NCBI GenBank assembly: GCA_905210905.1
Contig: CAJLYQ010000039.1
Location: 1-19,716, forward strand
Reading direction: 5' to 3'
Length of the DNA: 19,716 nt
Origin: an uncultured Christensenella sp.
GTDB lineage: Bacteria; Bacillota; Clostridia; Christensenellales; DTU072
Shown piece by piece: positions 6,948 to 15,400 of the stretch (within the stretch, counting starts at the first letter, position 1; each line of letters starts with the position of its first letter). The position numbers and the translations under genes were made by a program. A model generated the notes under the pieces. That model had not been told where the DNA came from. It ran no database searches and saw only the letters and a list, made by a program, of their open reading frames with translations.

Positions 6948-7568
6948 TTATTCTCTGATTGCTTCCACTCTGTTTATACTGACTTCGTAGGCTACTTTTT
7001 CGCTTACGTTGCCTTCTTCGTCCACTTTTTGATATATTCTCGACTGAATTCTGCCGTTGACCGCGATTTTGTCGCCTACGGGTATTTCTTTAACGTATCT
7101 TGCGTTTCTTCCCCAAGCGATGCAGGGAAGGTAATCGCTCTTGTTATACGCTCTGTTTACGGCGAGAAGCACGTCGCATATTTCTCTCTTAAACGGGGTC
7201 ATTCTGTAAATCGGTTCTTTACAGACATAACCCGTCACGTCGATGGTGTTGGGGTTTCTCGTTTCGTCGTTGTCAAGTATTTCTCTGACGAAAAGGGTAA
7301 GCAAAAGTTTGCTTCTGCCGTCCACCATTTTGTTATAACTTCTGAGTTGTCCGGAAAAGGTGACCGTGCTGCCTTCCCCGATATCCGTTCCTTCCAGCAA
7401 TCGCTCGCTTATGGTGAAAGGAATTTCGTCAAGTTGTTCGCTTAGCCTTGGAACGCTCAGGACGCTTTCGTAAAATCCTTCTCCGTACATCTGATGCGAA
7501 TAGACAGGTTTGCTCTTGACCACGCCGCAAAGCGTTGCGACATTGTTGTTCATCATTTCATAATTCAT
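6948..7568 (-). CDS. SSB-like protein with two tandem OB folds
   Basis: 206 residues that look like two consecutive single-stranded-DNA-binding (SSB) type OB folds. The first (about 8-95) runs from NNVATLCGVVKSKPVY to LLLTLFVREI. The second (about 105-203) starts TIDVTGYVCKEPIYR and contains KREICDVLLAVNR, DYLPCIAWGRNARYV and GDKIAVNGRIQSR, which follow the SSB pattern of an LAV strand, a W-G-x-A helix and a G-x-R strand. The canonical acidic C-terminal tip (DDxPF) that recruits partner proteins is absent; it ends EAIRE. A housekeeping SSB has one OB fold plus that tail, so this is more likely an accessory paralogue, though binding to ssDNA is inference. GGGAG precedes the ATG at 7568. It lies between a PdaB-like gene and yggS, with gaps of 18 and 14 nt. 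Confidence 0.75.
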   Translation of the reverse strand: MNYEMMNNNVATLCGVVKSKPVYSHQMYGEGFYESVLSVPRLSEQLDEIPFTISERLLEGTDIGEGSTVTFSGQLRSYNKMVDGRSKLLLTLFVREILDNDETRNPNTIDVTGYVCKEPIYRMTPFKREICDVLLAVNRAYNKSDYLPCIAWGRNARYVKEIPVGDKIAVNGRIQSRIYQKVDEEGNVSEKVAYEVSINRVEAIRE

Positions 7569-7586
7569 ACTCTCGTACTCCCATAA

Positions 7587-8360
7587 TTAAGTAATTGCCG
7601 AATGTTGCGTTCCGTTGTTGTCCACGTAATAGTTGTCGGTCAGCACCAGTTCGTCCATTCTTACAAGGCGCAATCCTTTGTTTTTTAATCCTAACAAAAC
7701 GACGGGTAATGCGTCCAGTATATGCTCGCTGTTGTTGTGACAGAGTATAACGGAACCGTTTTTAGTCTTCGGAAGTATTCTTTCGGCTATCCGGCTACCG
7801 GACAAGCCTTTCCAGTCAAGACTGTCGACGTCCCATTGTACGCCCGTAAGTTTTTGCTCTTCGAGTACCGTCATAAGAGTATCGTTATACTCGCCGAACG
7901 GCGCTCTGAAGTATCCGACGGTCTGTCCCGTAAGTTCTTTAACCTTATCAGAAACCACGGAAATTTCCTTTTCCATATCCGCTTTAGACAATTTGTTAAA
8001 ATGCGGATGGTTTGCGCTGTGGTTGCCTATAAGGTGTCCCCTGTTCGATATTTCCTTTACGGTTTCCGGGTACGCGTCAATCCAAAAACCTACCAGGAAG
8101 AACGTAGCCTTAACGTTGTATTCGTCGAGAATATCGAGAATTTTTAACGTTTTGTCTGCGCCCCACGCGGCGTCGAAACTTATCGCCGCGATTTTTTCGT
8201 CCGTTTGTACCGAGTAAACGGGAATTTTCCGTTTTGCCGCGGCTTGGACGGACCGATTTTTCGACGCGATTCCGTACGCGGTAAGCACGGACGCGCACGC
8301 GAGTAACGCAACGAGAACCATTGCTATCGCCACTCGACTTTTTTTAAGAACCACGAACAT
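7587..8360 (-). CDS. PdaB-like polysaccharide deacetylase (membrane-anchored or exported)
   Basis: 257 residues: an N-terminal signal or membrane anchor (about 9-31, hydrophobic V, A, L) and a carbohydrate esterase family 4 (NodB) domain. Motifs, numbered from the chosen start: SFDAAWG with catalytic-base D63, metal-binding GNHSANHPH (H114, H118), RAPFGEYN (R153), and a final GSVILCHNN (H209). The usual second aspartate of T-F-D-D-G is alanine here, as in the PdaB sporulation subgroup (F-D-x-x-W-G), so catalytic competence is uncertain. PdaB is needed for normal spore maintenance in B. subtilis, and the neighbouring yqfC and yqfD support a sporulation reading. The ATG at 8360 is chosen because GAGGTG precedes it at normal spacing; a GTG at 8372 would add four residues. 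It is the first gene of the ten-gene block. Confidence 0.85.
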   Translation of the reverse strand: MFVVLKKSRVAIAMVLVALLACASVLTAYGIASKNRSVQAAAKRKIPVYSVQTDEKIAAISFDAAWGADKTLKILDILDEYNVKATFFLVGFWIDAYPETVKEISNRGHLIGNHSANHPHFNKLSKADMEKEISVVSDKVKELTGQTVGYFRAPFGEYNDTLMTVLEEQKLTGVQWDVDSLDWKGLSGSRIAERILPKTKNGSVILCHNNSEHILDALPVVLLGLKNKGLRLVRMDELVLTDNYYVDNNGTQHSAIT

Positions 8361-8364
8361 TCGA

Positions 8365-8370
8365 CACCTC
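8365..8370 (-). promoter_or_regulatory. Ribosome binding site deciding the deacetylase start
   Basis: On the minus strand this reads GAGGTG, with 6 nt between the GAGG core and the ATG at 8360. It would lie inside the coding frame if the GTG at 8372 were used, so it supports the shorter protein. Confidence 0.65.
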
Positions 8371-8426
8371 ACATTTTAAGGCTTTGCACTTGTCGATTTA
8401 TGATATTTTCGGTCGATAAAACTCGT

Positions 8427-8432
8427 ATTATA
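8427..8432 (-). promoter_or_regulatory. Candidate -10 element for the ten-gene block
   Basis: In the gap between purD and the deacetylase gene, the minus strand reads TATAAT at 8432-8427. This would place the transcription start about 60 nt before the ATG. No good TTGACA is found 16-18 nt upstream (the sequence there is AAGAAA or CAAGAA) and there is no extended TG. It is therefore either a weak or activated promoter, one read by another sigma factor, or chance. It sits in the longest non-coding gap of the window. Confidence 0.35.
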
Positions 8433-8551
8433 TCGCTAAATCCAATTGCTTTCTTGTGTTTAATTCTTATTGCCGAGCAACGATTATTATTACTCTTTTT
8501 TATTTAAGCCCGATTTTTTCGATCGGAATCGACTTAACCCGTTCCTTTCGA

Positions 8552-9820
8552 TTACTCTTCGCTGTCTTTTGCTATGTCTTTTCTGTAATGCATACCGTCG
8601 TACGCGATTTTGCCGATATTTGCGTACACTTTTTCGGCACATTCTTTTTTCGTTTCGCCGAAACTTGCCACGCTTATTACCCTGCCGCCGCTCGTTCTGA
8701 GTTCTCCGTCGACGATTTTCGTACCGGCGTGGAACAACGAAACGTCGTTATCGACGTTGTCCGCAATCGAAATTTTGTGATTTGCGGTGTATTCAAGCGG
8801 ATAACCGCCGCTCGTTGCGACAACGCATACTCCGCTGCTGTGTTTTATCTTTACTTCGATTTTGTCAAGCGTCCCGTCGATGACGGCGTTGAAAATATCC
8901 AGCAAAGGCGTTTCTATAAGGGGGATAAGCACCTGTCCTTCTACGTCGCACAGTCTTGACACGAAGTCAACTACTTTGACCGAGCCGTCTTCGGCTATGA
9001 TTATACTGAACGCAAGCGCGCCTTTATACGCGCAACCTTCTTCTTTAAGGGCGTTTATCGTAGGCATAATTATTTCGTCGTACACGCGTTTTTCCACTTC
9101 TTCGGTGTAGCCTTTGGCAGGAAGGCTCGCGCCCATTCCAGCGGTACTCATACCTAAGTTTCCGTCGAAAACTCTGCGATAGTTTTCCACTCCCGTAAAT
9201 GGTACGACGTGCGTTCCGTCGCTGAAAGCGGTGACAGTGACCATCTCGCCTTTAACGAACTCTTCTATATCGATCTTATCTCCCGACGCACCGAAAAGTT
9301 TGGCTACCATTATGTCGTACGCCGCGTTTTCCGCTTCTCTTAAAGTTCTGCAAAACATTATACCTTTACCGCCGGTTCTGCCGTTCGTTTTTAACACGAG
9401 CGGAAAACTTTGCGTTTTTATATACTTTTTCGCTTGAGTATAATCGCTGAAAATTTTGAACTTCGGTGCGGGGATTTTGTATTTCGCGCACAGATTGCCG
9501 GCGAACTCTTTGCTTGCTTCCACCGCCGCGGCTTTTGCGCTGCAACCGAACGCTCTGTGTCCTTTGGAATTGAGCAAATCCGTAAGTCCTTTGGCGAGAA
9601 GTTCGTCCGGGCTTACGACGGTAAGTCCTATGTTCGGGTTGGCGTCAAGGAACTCGACTATTCCGTCGAAGTCGAAAATGTTCATCTTGATACAGGTTGC
9701 TATTCCCGCTAAACCGCCGTTGCCGGGTATGCAAAAGATGTTGTCTACCCTTGCGTCTTTTTTCAACGCGATTGCGAGCGCGTGTTCTCTTCCACGCGAG
9801 CCGATAAGTAATACGTCCAT
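8552..9820 (-). CDS. purD: PurD-family phosphoribosylamine-glycine ligase homologue, divergent active site
   Basis: 422 residues, full family length, ATP-grasp fold, with clear PurD landmarks: VLLIGSRGREHALA at the N-terminus, IPGNGG, KIDIEEF, the GMG segment (STAGMGASLP), and FHAGTKIVDGELRTSGGRVI at the C-terminus. PurD makes glycinamide ribonucleotide from phosphoribosylamine, glycine and ATP in purine synthesis. Several normally invariant positions differ: V-G-P-E-x-P-L is VSPDELL (69-75); K-A-D-G-L-A-A-G-K-G is KTNGRTGGKG (144-153); and the Mg-binding E-F-N-x-R-x-G-D-P-E-x-Q is DFVSRLCDVEGQ (285-296), losing the asparagine metal ligand. No other pur gene is adjacent. It could be a fast-evolving true PurD or a paralogue with altered substrate. 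AAGGAG precedes the ATG; it lies 40 nt after the metallophosphoesterase gene. Confidence 0.8.
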   Translation of the reverse strand: MDVLLIGSRGREHALAIALKKDARVDNIFCIPGNGGLAGIATCIKMNIFDFDGIVEFLDANPNIGLTVVSPDELLAKGLTDLLNSKGHRAFGCSAKAAAVEASKEFAGNLCAKYKIPAPKFKIFSDYTQAKKYIKTQSFPLVLKTNGRTGGKGIMFCRTLREAENAAYDIMVAKLFGASGDKIDIEEFVKGEMVTVTAFSDGTHVVPFTGVENYRRVFDGNLGMSTAGMGASLPAKGYTEEVEKRVYDEIIMPTINALKEEGCAYKGALAFSIIIAEDGSVKVVDFVSRLCDVEGQVLIPLIETPLLDIFNAVIDGTLDKIEVKIKHSSGVCVVATSGGYPLEYTANHKISIADNVDNDVSLFHAGTKIVDGELRTSGGRVISVASFGETKKECAEKVYANIGKIAYDGMHYRKDIAKDSEE

Positions 9821-9860
9821 TTGCTTTCTCCTTTTTTTCTTACTCCGAGAAGTAGAAGTT

Positions 9861-11690
9861 TTATTCTTTTTCTTTCGTTAATTCGATTTCGAACTTCACG
9901 TTCGACGGTTCGCTCGGCGCAATGAACTCTCTCAGGTACGTTCCGATAAGTCCTTCTTCTATCAGTCCGCCCAAATCAAGTTCTTTATCGCCTATGTATT
10001 TTTCATATCCTTCTATACAGTTGCCGGTAAAGCCGTTTACAAGACTTTTAACGAACTCGTTTTTCAGCGTCGTAAGGTCTTTGCCGAGCGACAAGATTAC
10101 TTTGCCTATGAATTCGTCGTCATCGTCTTCCTCTTCCTTAAACGCTTCCGATCCGATTTTTGCCGCAATCGGCATAAGATTGCTTTCGTAGCACTCGAGT
10201 TTTCCTTCCTTATATAAATACTCTGTGTTTAAGTCAAGTTTTTCGCTTATCCCCGTTTCGGCAAGGCAGGCGTTTATTTTATCCCGCGCCGCGGCAAGGT
10301 TTTCGATAACCTGATAAACGGTATACTTCATCAACTCCGCGAACTCTTCGTCGGTAAAATCCCTGTCGCCGCGTATAACTTCGGCAAGGCAGGAATTAGC
10401 AAACGCGGTAAAGTTTTTGTAATCCGTTTTCGGCATTTTCAATCCGTATTTTTCCAGCGTGCGTTCCATACTTACGCCGTTGGTTTCGTCTTTTTTGTAA
10501 TAAGGCATGGTTATAGTCTTTTTGATAACGTCTTCACGCACGATTTTCCACGCGTTTTCGTACTTGCTCAAACTTTTCGGAAGTTTTTTACCGAGCAAAC
10601 CGCCGTCGTCGGCAATTCCGGCGTAAAGTCTTCCCATATAATCGAACAGGTACTTTTCGGCGTATCCCGGGTAATCGTCTTCAATCGATTTTCTGTCACT
10701 TTCCGGCAAGAATTCGGGCAGGTATTCGCTCTTGATTTTTTCCGCTTTGACGCTCTTTACCGAGAGTTTTTTACCTAGTTTAACTTCTCTGTACGACGTG
10801 TTGTACATAGCAAGGCAGTTGGTCATAACTTCGTAAATCGAGTTCGTTTCGCCGTCTTTCGTGAAAACTCTTTCTTTTACGTCGTTAAAATGCATATGTC
10901 CGACGAAAACGACTTTTGCGCCGTATTCGGCAATCGAACTAAGTATTTCCTTATTATATCCGTCTTCCGCCGAACGCATAAACGGTTCGAGAAGTTGCGG
11001 CATATGATTCATCAAAGGTTTATGCGCCATAACGACGGGCGTTTTGCCTTGTTCGGTACATTCTTTTACCCTGTCTTCTATCCAAAGCCGATGTTCTTCC
11101 GTCATTCCGTCTTTAATCGTGCCGTCGTCGTTTTTATACTCGACGTTGTCCACGGCAATAAGTCTGTGCGTTTTGTCCAACTCTGCAACGTAAGAAAGCG
11201 TTCCTTCGTAGCGAGATATAGCCTGTTCGTAGCCGTAGGGCGCGAAAATCTCGGCAAACTTTTCTTTCGACATTCTGTCCGTTTTTACCGGCTTGCCGTT
11301 TTTGGTTTCGTTTACGTCGTGGTTACCGTTAATAACGAACGCTTTTATTCCTTTGCTTTGCGCTTTTGCCAGCGTTTCCGCTACCGCCAATGCGCTCTCT
11401 TCGTCGCCGTTTTCCGTTAAATCGCCCGTAATAAGCAGATATTTTGCTTTTTTCTTAATAAGATCGTCGATAAAAGAACGGAAAATCGCGTCCGAAACGT
11501 GCCGAAGTTTTTCCGTGTGTTCGAGCGACGGATAGTTTTCGGCGGTCATCGTCTTGTTGGACACGACGTGCACGTCCGTGCATACGAACATTTTTATTTC
11601 GTCTTTGTCCGAACAGCCGACTGCCGCAGCCGCACAAAATACGCATAAAACCACGATCAACGCGATAAACAGCGGTCTTATTTTTTTCAT
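9861..11690 (-). CDS. Calcineurin-like metallophosphoesterase lipoprotein
   Basis: 609 residues. An N-terminal signal peptide (hydrophobic 7-22) ends in the lipobox AVGC, so C26 would be lipidated and the enzyme anchored outside the membrane. The metallophosphoesterase domain (about 33-300) has all core motifs: CTDVHV (D39, H41), ITGDLTENGD (D90), INGNHD (N123, H124), MAHKP (H near 223) and VGHMH (near 264). It should hydrolyse a phosphoester outside the cell using two metal ions; the substrate is unknown. The remaining half (about 300-609) is mostly helical with charged stretches, including EEEDDDDEF near 524, and I recognise no domain in it. GGGAGGA precedes the ATG. It follows the sirtuin gene by 19 nt, and its maturation would require the LspA encoded downstream. 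Confidence 0.88.
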   Translation of the reverse strand: MKKIRPLFIALIVVLCVFCAAAAVGCSDKDEIKMFVCTDVHVVSNKTMTAENYPSLEHTEKLRHVSDAIFRSFIDDLIKKKAKYLLITGDLTENGDEESALAVAETLAKAQSKGIKAFVINGNHDVNETKNGKPVKTDRMSKEKFAEIFAPYGYEQAISRYEGTLSYVAELDKTHRLIAVDNVEYKNDDGTIKDGMTEEHRLWIEDRVKECTEQGKTPVVMAHKPLMNHMPQLLEPFMRSAEDGYNKEILSSIAEYGAKVVFVGHMHFNDVKERVFTKDGETNSIYEVMTNCLAMYNTSYREVKLGKKLSVKSVKAEKIKSEYLPEFLPESDRKSIEDDYPGYAEKYLFDYMGRLYAGIADDGGLLGKKLPKSLSKYENAWKIVREDVIKKTITMPYYKKDETNGVSMERTLEKYGLKMPKTDYKNFTAFANSCLAEVIRGDRDFTDEEFAELMKYTVYQVIENLAAARDKINACLAETGISEKLDLNTEYLYKEGKLECYESNLMPIAAKIGSEAFKEEEDDDDEFIGKVILSLGKDLTTLKNEFVKSLVNGFTGNCIEGYEKYIGDKELDLGGLIEEGLIGTYLREFIAPSEPSNVKFEIELTKEKE

Positions 11691-11709
11691 TAGTTTTCCT
11701 CCCGTATTT

Positions 11710-12423
11710 TCACTTTCGAATAACCTCTTCCACGTCTTCGTGCAAAACGAGTTCCGCCATATCGTCGTAGGGCGTAACCTGTTTGTTGATAAGCACTAAA
11801 TGCCTGCCCTTAAAGAATTGCACAAGATACGCCGCCGGATAAACGGTAAGCGACGTGCCTACTACGATAAGGCAATCCGCTTTTTTGATTTCTTCTATCG
11901 CGCCGTTCCAAACGTCGTCGTCGAGCATTTCGCCGTACATTACGACGTCTGGCCGAACCATTCCGCCGCATTTATCGCATTTCGGTATTCCGTTTTGCTG
12001 CATTACGTATTCCAAACCAAACTTTTTACCGCAACGCACGCAATAGTTTTTTTCCACGCTGCCGTGGAGTTCGTACACGTTTTTGCTGCCTGCTTTTTGG
12101 TGCAAGCCGTCTATGTTTTGCGTAACGACGGCTTTTAGTTTGCTTTGTTTTTCGAGTTCGGCAAAGTAGATATGCGCGGTGTTCGGCTTTGCGTCGGGAT
12201 AAACCATTTTCGACTTATAGAACTCGAAAAAGGTTTCGCTGTCGCCATACAATACGTCGTGCGATATTATTTCTTCGGGCGTATATTTTGCGTTCGTTTT
12301 TTGCGAATACAGACCGTTTGCCGAACGGAAATCGGGAATACCGCTGCCGCAACTTATTCCGGCACCTGTAAGCAGGACTATCCTTTCGCTTTCGTCGACG
12401 ATACGTTTCAGTCGCTCGTTCAT
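11710..12423 (-). CDS. Sir2-family NAD-dependent protein deacylase (sirtuin)
   Basis: 237 residues, the standard length for a bacterial sirtuin. NAD-binding motifs GAGISCGSGIPDFRS (20-34) and TQNIDGLH (101-108), catalytic histidine H120 in YELHGS, and a zinc site C128-x2-C131 / C149-x2-C152. The late Rossmann motif VGTSLTVYPAA and the closing LVLINK are also present. It removes acyl groups from lysines of cytosolic proteins, consuming NAD and giving O-acyl-ADP-ribose. The Y-x-x-R pair of desuccinylase-type sirtuins is not seen, so deacetylation is the likeliest activity. Its TAAGGAG ribosome site shares the TAA stop codon of the giant lipoprotein gene, giving tight translational coupling. There is no signal peptide, so it acts in the cytosol, unlike its two exported neighbours. 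Confidence 0.95.
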   Translation of the reverse strand: MNERLKRIVDESERIVLLTGAGISCGSGIPDFRSANGLYSQKTNAKYTPEEIISHDVLYGDSETFFEFYKSKMVYPDAKPNTAHIYFAELEKQSKLKAVVTQNIDGLHQKAGSKNVYELHGSVEKNYCVRCGKKFGLEYVMQQNGIPKCDKCGGMVRPDVVMYGEMLDDDVWNGAIEEIKKADCLIVVGTSLTVYPAAYLVQFFKGRHLVLINKQVTPYDDMAELVLHEDVEEVIRK

Positions 12424-12427
12424 AATT

Positions 12428-12434
12428 CTCCTTA
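12428..12434 (-). promoter_or_regulatory. Sirtuin ribosome site overlapping the lipoprotein stop codon
   Basis: The minus strand reads TAAGGAG, 4 nt before the sirtuin ATG. Its first three bases are the stop codon of the 2410-residue lipoprotein gene. Ribosomes finishing the long gene therefore terminate on the next initiation signal, which implies coupled translation of the two genes. Confidence 0.8.
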
Positions 12435-15400
12435 CTTTGCGCAGTATTCTTCGTTAATTTTCACTGCGAGCCTTACGCCCCTCTTCGTCGTGACGACGTC
12501 GGACATAAACTCGCCGTCGTCGTTAACGAACATTGCCTTGTTTTCTTTATCTCCCCAGGAACGCAACCAGTATCCGTTTGCGCCGTCCGTGCCTTTTTGG
12601 TACAGTGCGTAGTCGGAATAGACGGGTTTACGTATACTTCCGCCTAACGCCGCGCTTTCTGCGTAAGACGGAACGAACAAGTATCCGCTCGTATCGTTTT
12701 GCACCGCCCATTTAAGATCCTTATCCTTATAATAACCGCTTCCGAGCGCGTTGCTTACCGTCATATCGGCAAGTGCGATAAAGTTCTTTTCTATTTCCGT
12801 AAAGTGCGATTTCGTAAACGTCGAAGTCATTATTCCGTTAAGTTTGCTCTTCTCCCAGTTGTTGGCGTAGAATTCGCCGTTTTTGTTCGTAGTCACGCTG
12901 AATTCGGAATAGTCCAACACGCACGCAGAAACGGCGTAAGACGAACCGTCGCTTGTCGAAACGACGTTCCATCTGATGGGATCCACTCTGTAACAAAGCG
13001 TATCGCTTATCTTGTAGTATCTCGAACCGTCGTCGTAGGAGTAGTATCTGTACTCGTTTCTGTAATCGTTTGCGTCGGCGTAAACGTTGTTGTCGTAGCC
13101 GAGTTGTCGAATAAAGGTTTCGTCGGTGATCGCGGTTTGCGGATAAACTCCGAGATAGAAGTATTTGCTGCCGGCGGCGTCCGTCAGCACACTCACGTTT
13201 TTAACCGCTTTGCCCCATTTTGCGTAAACGGTAACGTTGCCTTTATAGTTCTGCGGAATGATTTTTTCTATAGGTTTGGTATAGTCCTTATCGGTGAACC
13301 AGCCTTCGAAAACGTAGTATCCCTTTATCTCGCCGTTTTCCTTATAATATTTATGCGGATTATACAGCAGGATTTCCGTCGTGCTTGCGGCGTTGAAACT
13401 TGCCATATTGTACGGCGAGTTTACAGCGTCGGTCGTGTTCATCGAATAAGTAATGTTGTACAAGCCGTCGTTGCCGGTATATTTCCACTCGCATTTGATA
13501 ATAGGCGCGTCGTCGCCGTCGTATATAATATAGTTATAACTAATTTCTCTCGAAAGGGGTTCGTCCGCGAATTGTTCGGTCGTTTTATCGTACAAATACC
13601 ATCCGACGAAGGTATAATTCGTCGCCGCGACCGCACCGAGCGCCCAGTATTTCGCTCCGACGTTTTCGGTGTATTCGGATTCCCTTTCCACCACTCTGAG
13701 CGTATAACTCATATTGCCGCCGTCCGCGTCCGAAGTAACGACGTCAAGGGTAAGTTTTTTCCACTTCGCTACGAGTTCTATATTGCCGAACATATCGGCA
13801 TACTTCGAATAATCCGCGGAAACGATCTCGCAAACTTCGGGGTAAATCACGTACTTCTTATCTCCGTCGCCGTTTACCGTCTGCGAATCGGTGACGAGTA
13901 CGCCGTTGCAATACCAACCTTCGAAAACGTACGCTTCGTCCGTTCTTTCGCTGTCGGAGTAATCTTTGGGTACTGCCACCGCTTTTACGCTTCCGCCGTA
14001 AGGCGCAAGGGGCGAACGTCTGCCGCTTATCGAAATTTCGGGCGCTTTAAGCGTTATTTGCACGCTGTTTTCCGTGCCTTTCGCTCTGAGCGAAAGTTTA
14101 TACGCTTTGCTCTTTTCCACCGCAAACGTGAACGTTTTTTCCGCCGTATCGTTGACGACGTATTCGTTCGTTACGTCCCCGCTCACTTCGCCGACGAGAA
14201 TTTCCGTACGTTGGTTGTTCGAATAATTGTTGACGGTCAAGGTATACTTACCGTTTATCGTGGCGACGAAGTAATAATCTTTCTTCTCTTCGGTGACGTT
14301 GAATATTCTGTACTTTCCGTCCGCGTAAATCGCGTTCGTTTCGTCCGCGCCGTAGTCCGACATAGGTATCCACTTAGCGTAAACCTTTACGTCGCGTTTG
14401 ATATCCTTGTTGAAATCGTACTCTTTACCTTCACATTCGGGGTTATCGAACCAACCGCCGAACATAAACGCTCCTACGTTCTTATGTAAAACGTTATACG
14501 GATATTCGATTTTATCGCCGGCGTTAAGCAACTGCGACGGAATGTCGCCCACTCCCTTAATTATGCTTTCTTCGGTCGTGTTAAGATCGAAACTGAACGT
14601 TACGTCGTATCCTTCGACGTATGCGTCGCCTGCGGTTTCATTCTCGTTTTCCACTAATATGGAGTATTTACCGAACTTCATATTGACGGAGCGGCTCGTT
14701 TCCGGTGCGTCTACGACGTATTCGTCGGTTATTTCGAGCAGATTATCCATATTGTCGAACCAACCGATAAACGAGTATCCGTTCTTGTCGAAAGTCGTCT
14801 TTAACGTCCATCTTTCGTCGTAAGCGGTCGCATAACCCGTGGTTTTTCTGACGTATCCGACGTATTCGAACCCAATATTGTCCGTGCTTCGTTCGATTTC
14901 CACAAACCGTCCGGCCGTTTCGCTTGCGCGGAAAAACTCGACTATAAGTCCGTTGTATATTTCTCTCGTTCCGCTCTTAACCGTAACGAGTTCGGGGCGA
15001 TCGATCGAAGACGGTATTATTTCGCCCGACTTAGTAACCACTCTGTATCCGTAACCGTCGGGGATATCGACTTCCACTTCGATAACGAGCGTGCCTTCCG
15101 AGGTGTAATACCCGTAAGAATTGACGTATTCGACAAACTTTTTGTTGGTTTCCGTAATGAATTCGGTATAACCGTCGATATAGTTTATTTGTTTATAAAC
15201 GGCGGTGAGCGATTCCGACGTATCTTCCGCTCCGTACGAATAGGTCATATCTCTCGAAACGTACTTATCCGTCGAAGTCAGATCGGATTTATATTTCCAA
15301 CCCAAAAACGCGTAGCCTTTGATTTTCTTTGCGGTTACGGTAAAGTATTGTTGTCCGTCTTCCGAGCGTAAAACTCCGTTGATCGACGGAGAAGCGGGCG

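Larger units (their letters stand above)
8361..8551. other. Intergenic region between the two gene blocks
   Basis: The only sizeable gap in the window, AT-rich, separating purD from the deacetylase gene. It contains the candidate -10 hexamer and, close to the purD stop, a 5-bp inverted repeat (CCGAT/ATCGG around an A/T-rich loop, 8510-8526). No U-tract follows that stem in the direction of transcription, so it is not a standard factor-independent terminator. Nothing protein-coding with a plausible start was recognised here. Confidence 0.6.

Noticed and set aside
8510..8526. Inverted repeat after purD as a factor-independent terminator
   Set aside because: The stem is only about 5 bp and is not followed by a U-rich run in the minus-strand direction; the T-run lies in the loop.
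12699..14489. A long open frame on the plus strand (596 codons) inside the giant lipoprotein gene
   Set aside because: It lies fully antisense to the repeat gene, is rich in F, R and V as expected of a reversed frame, has no recognisable domain, and stays open because of codon bias on the other strand.
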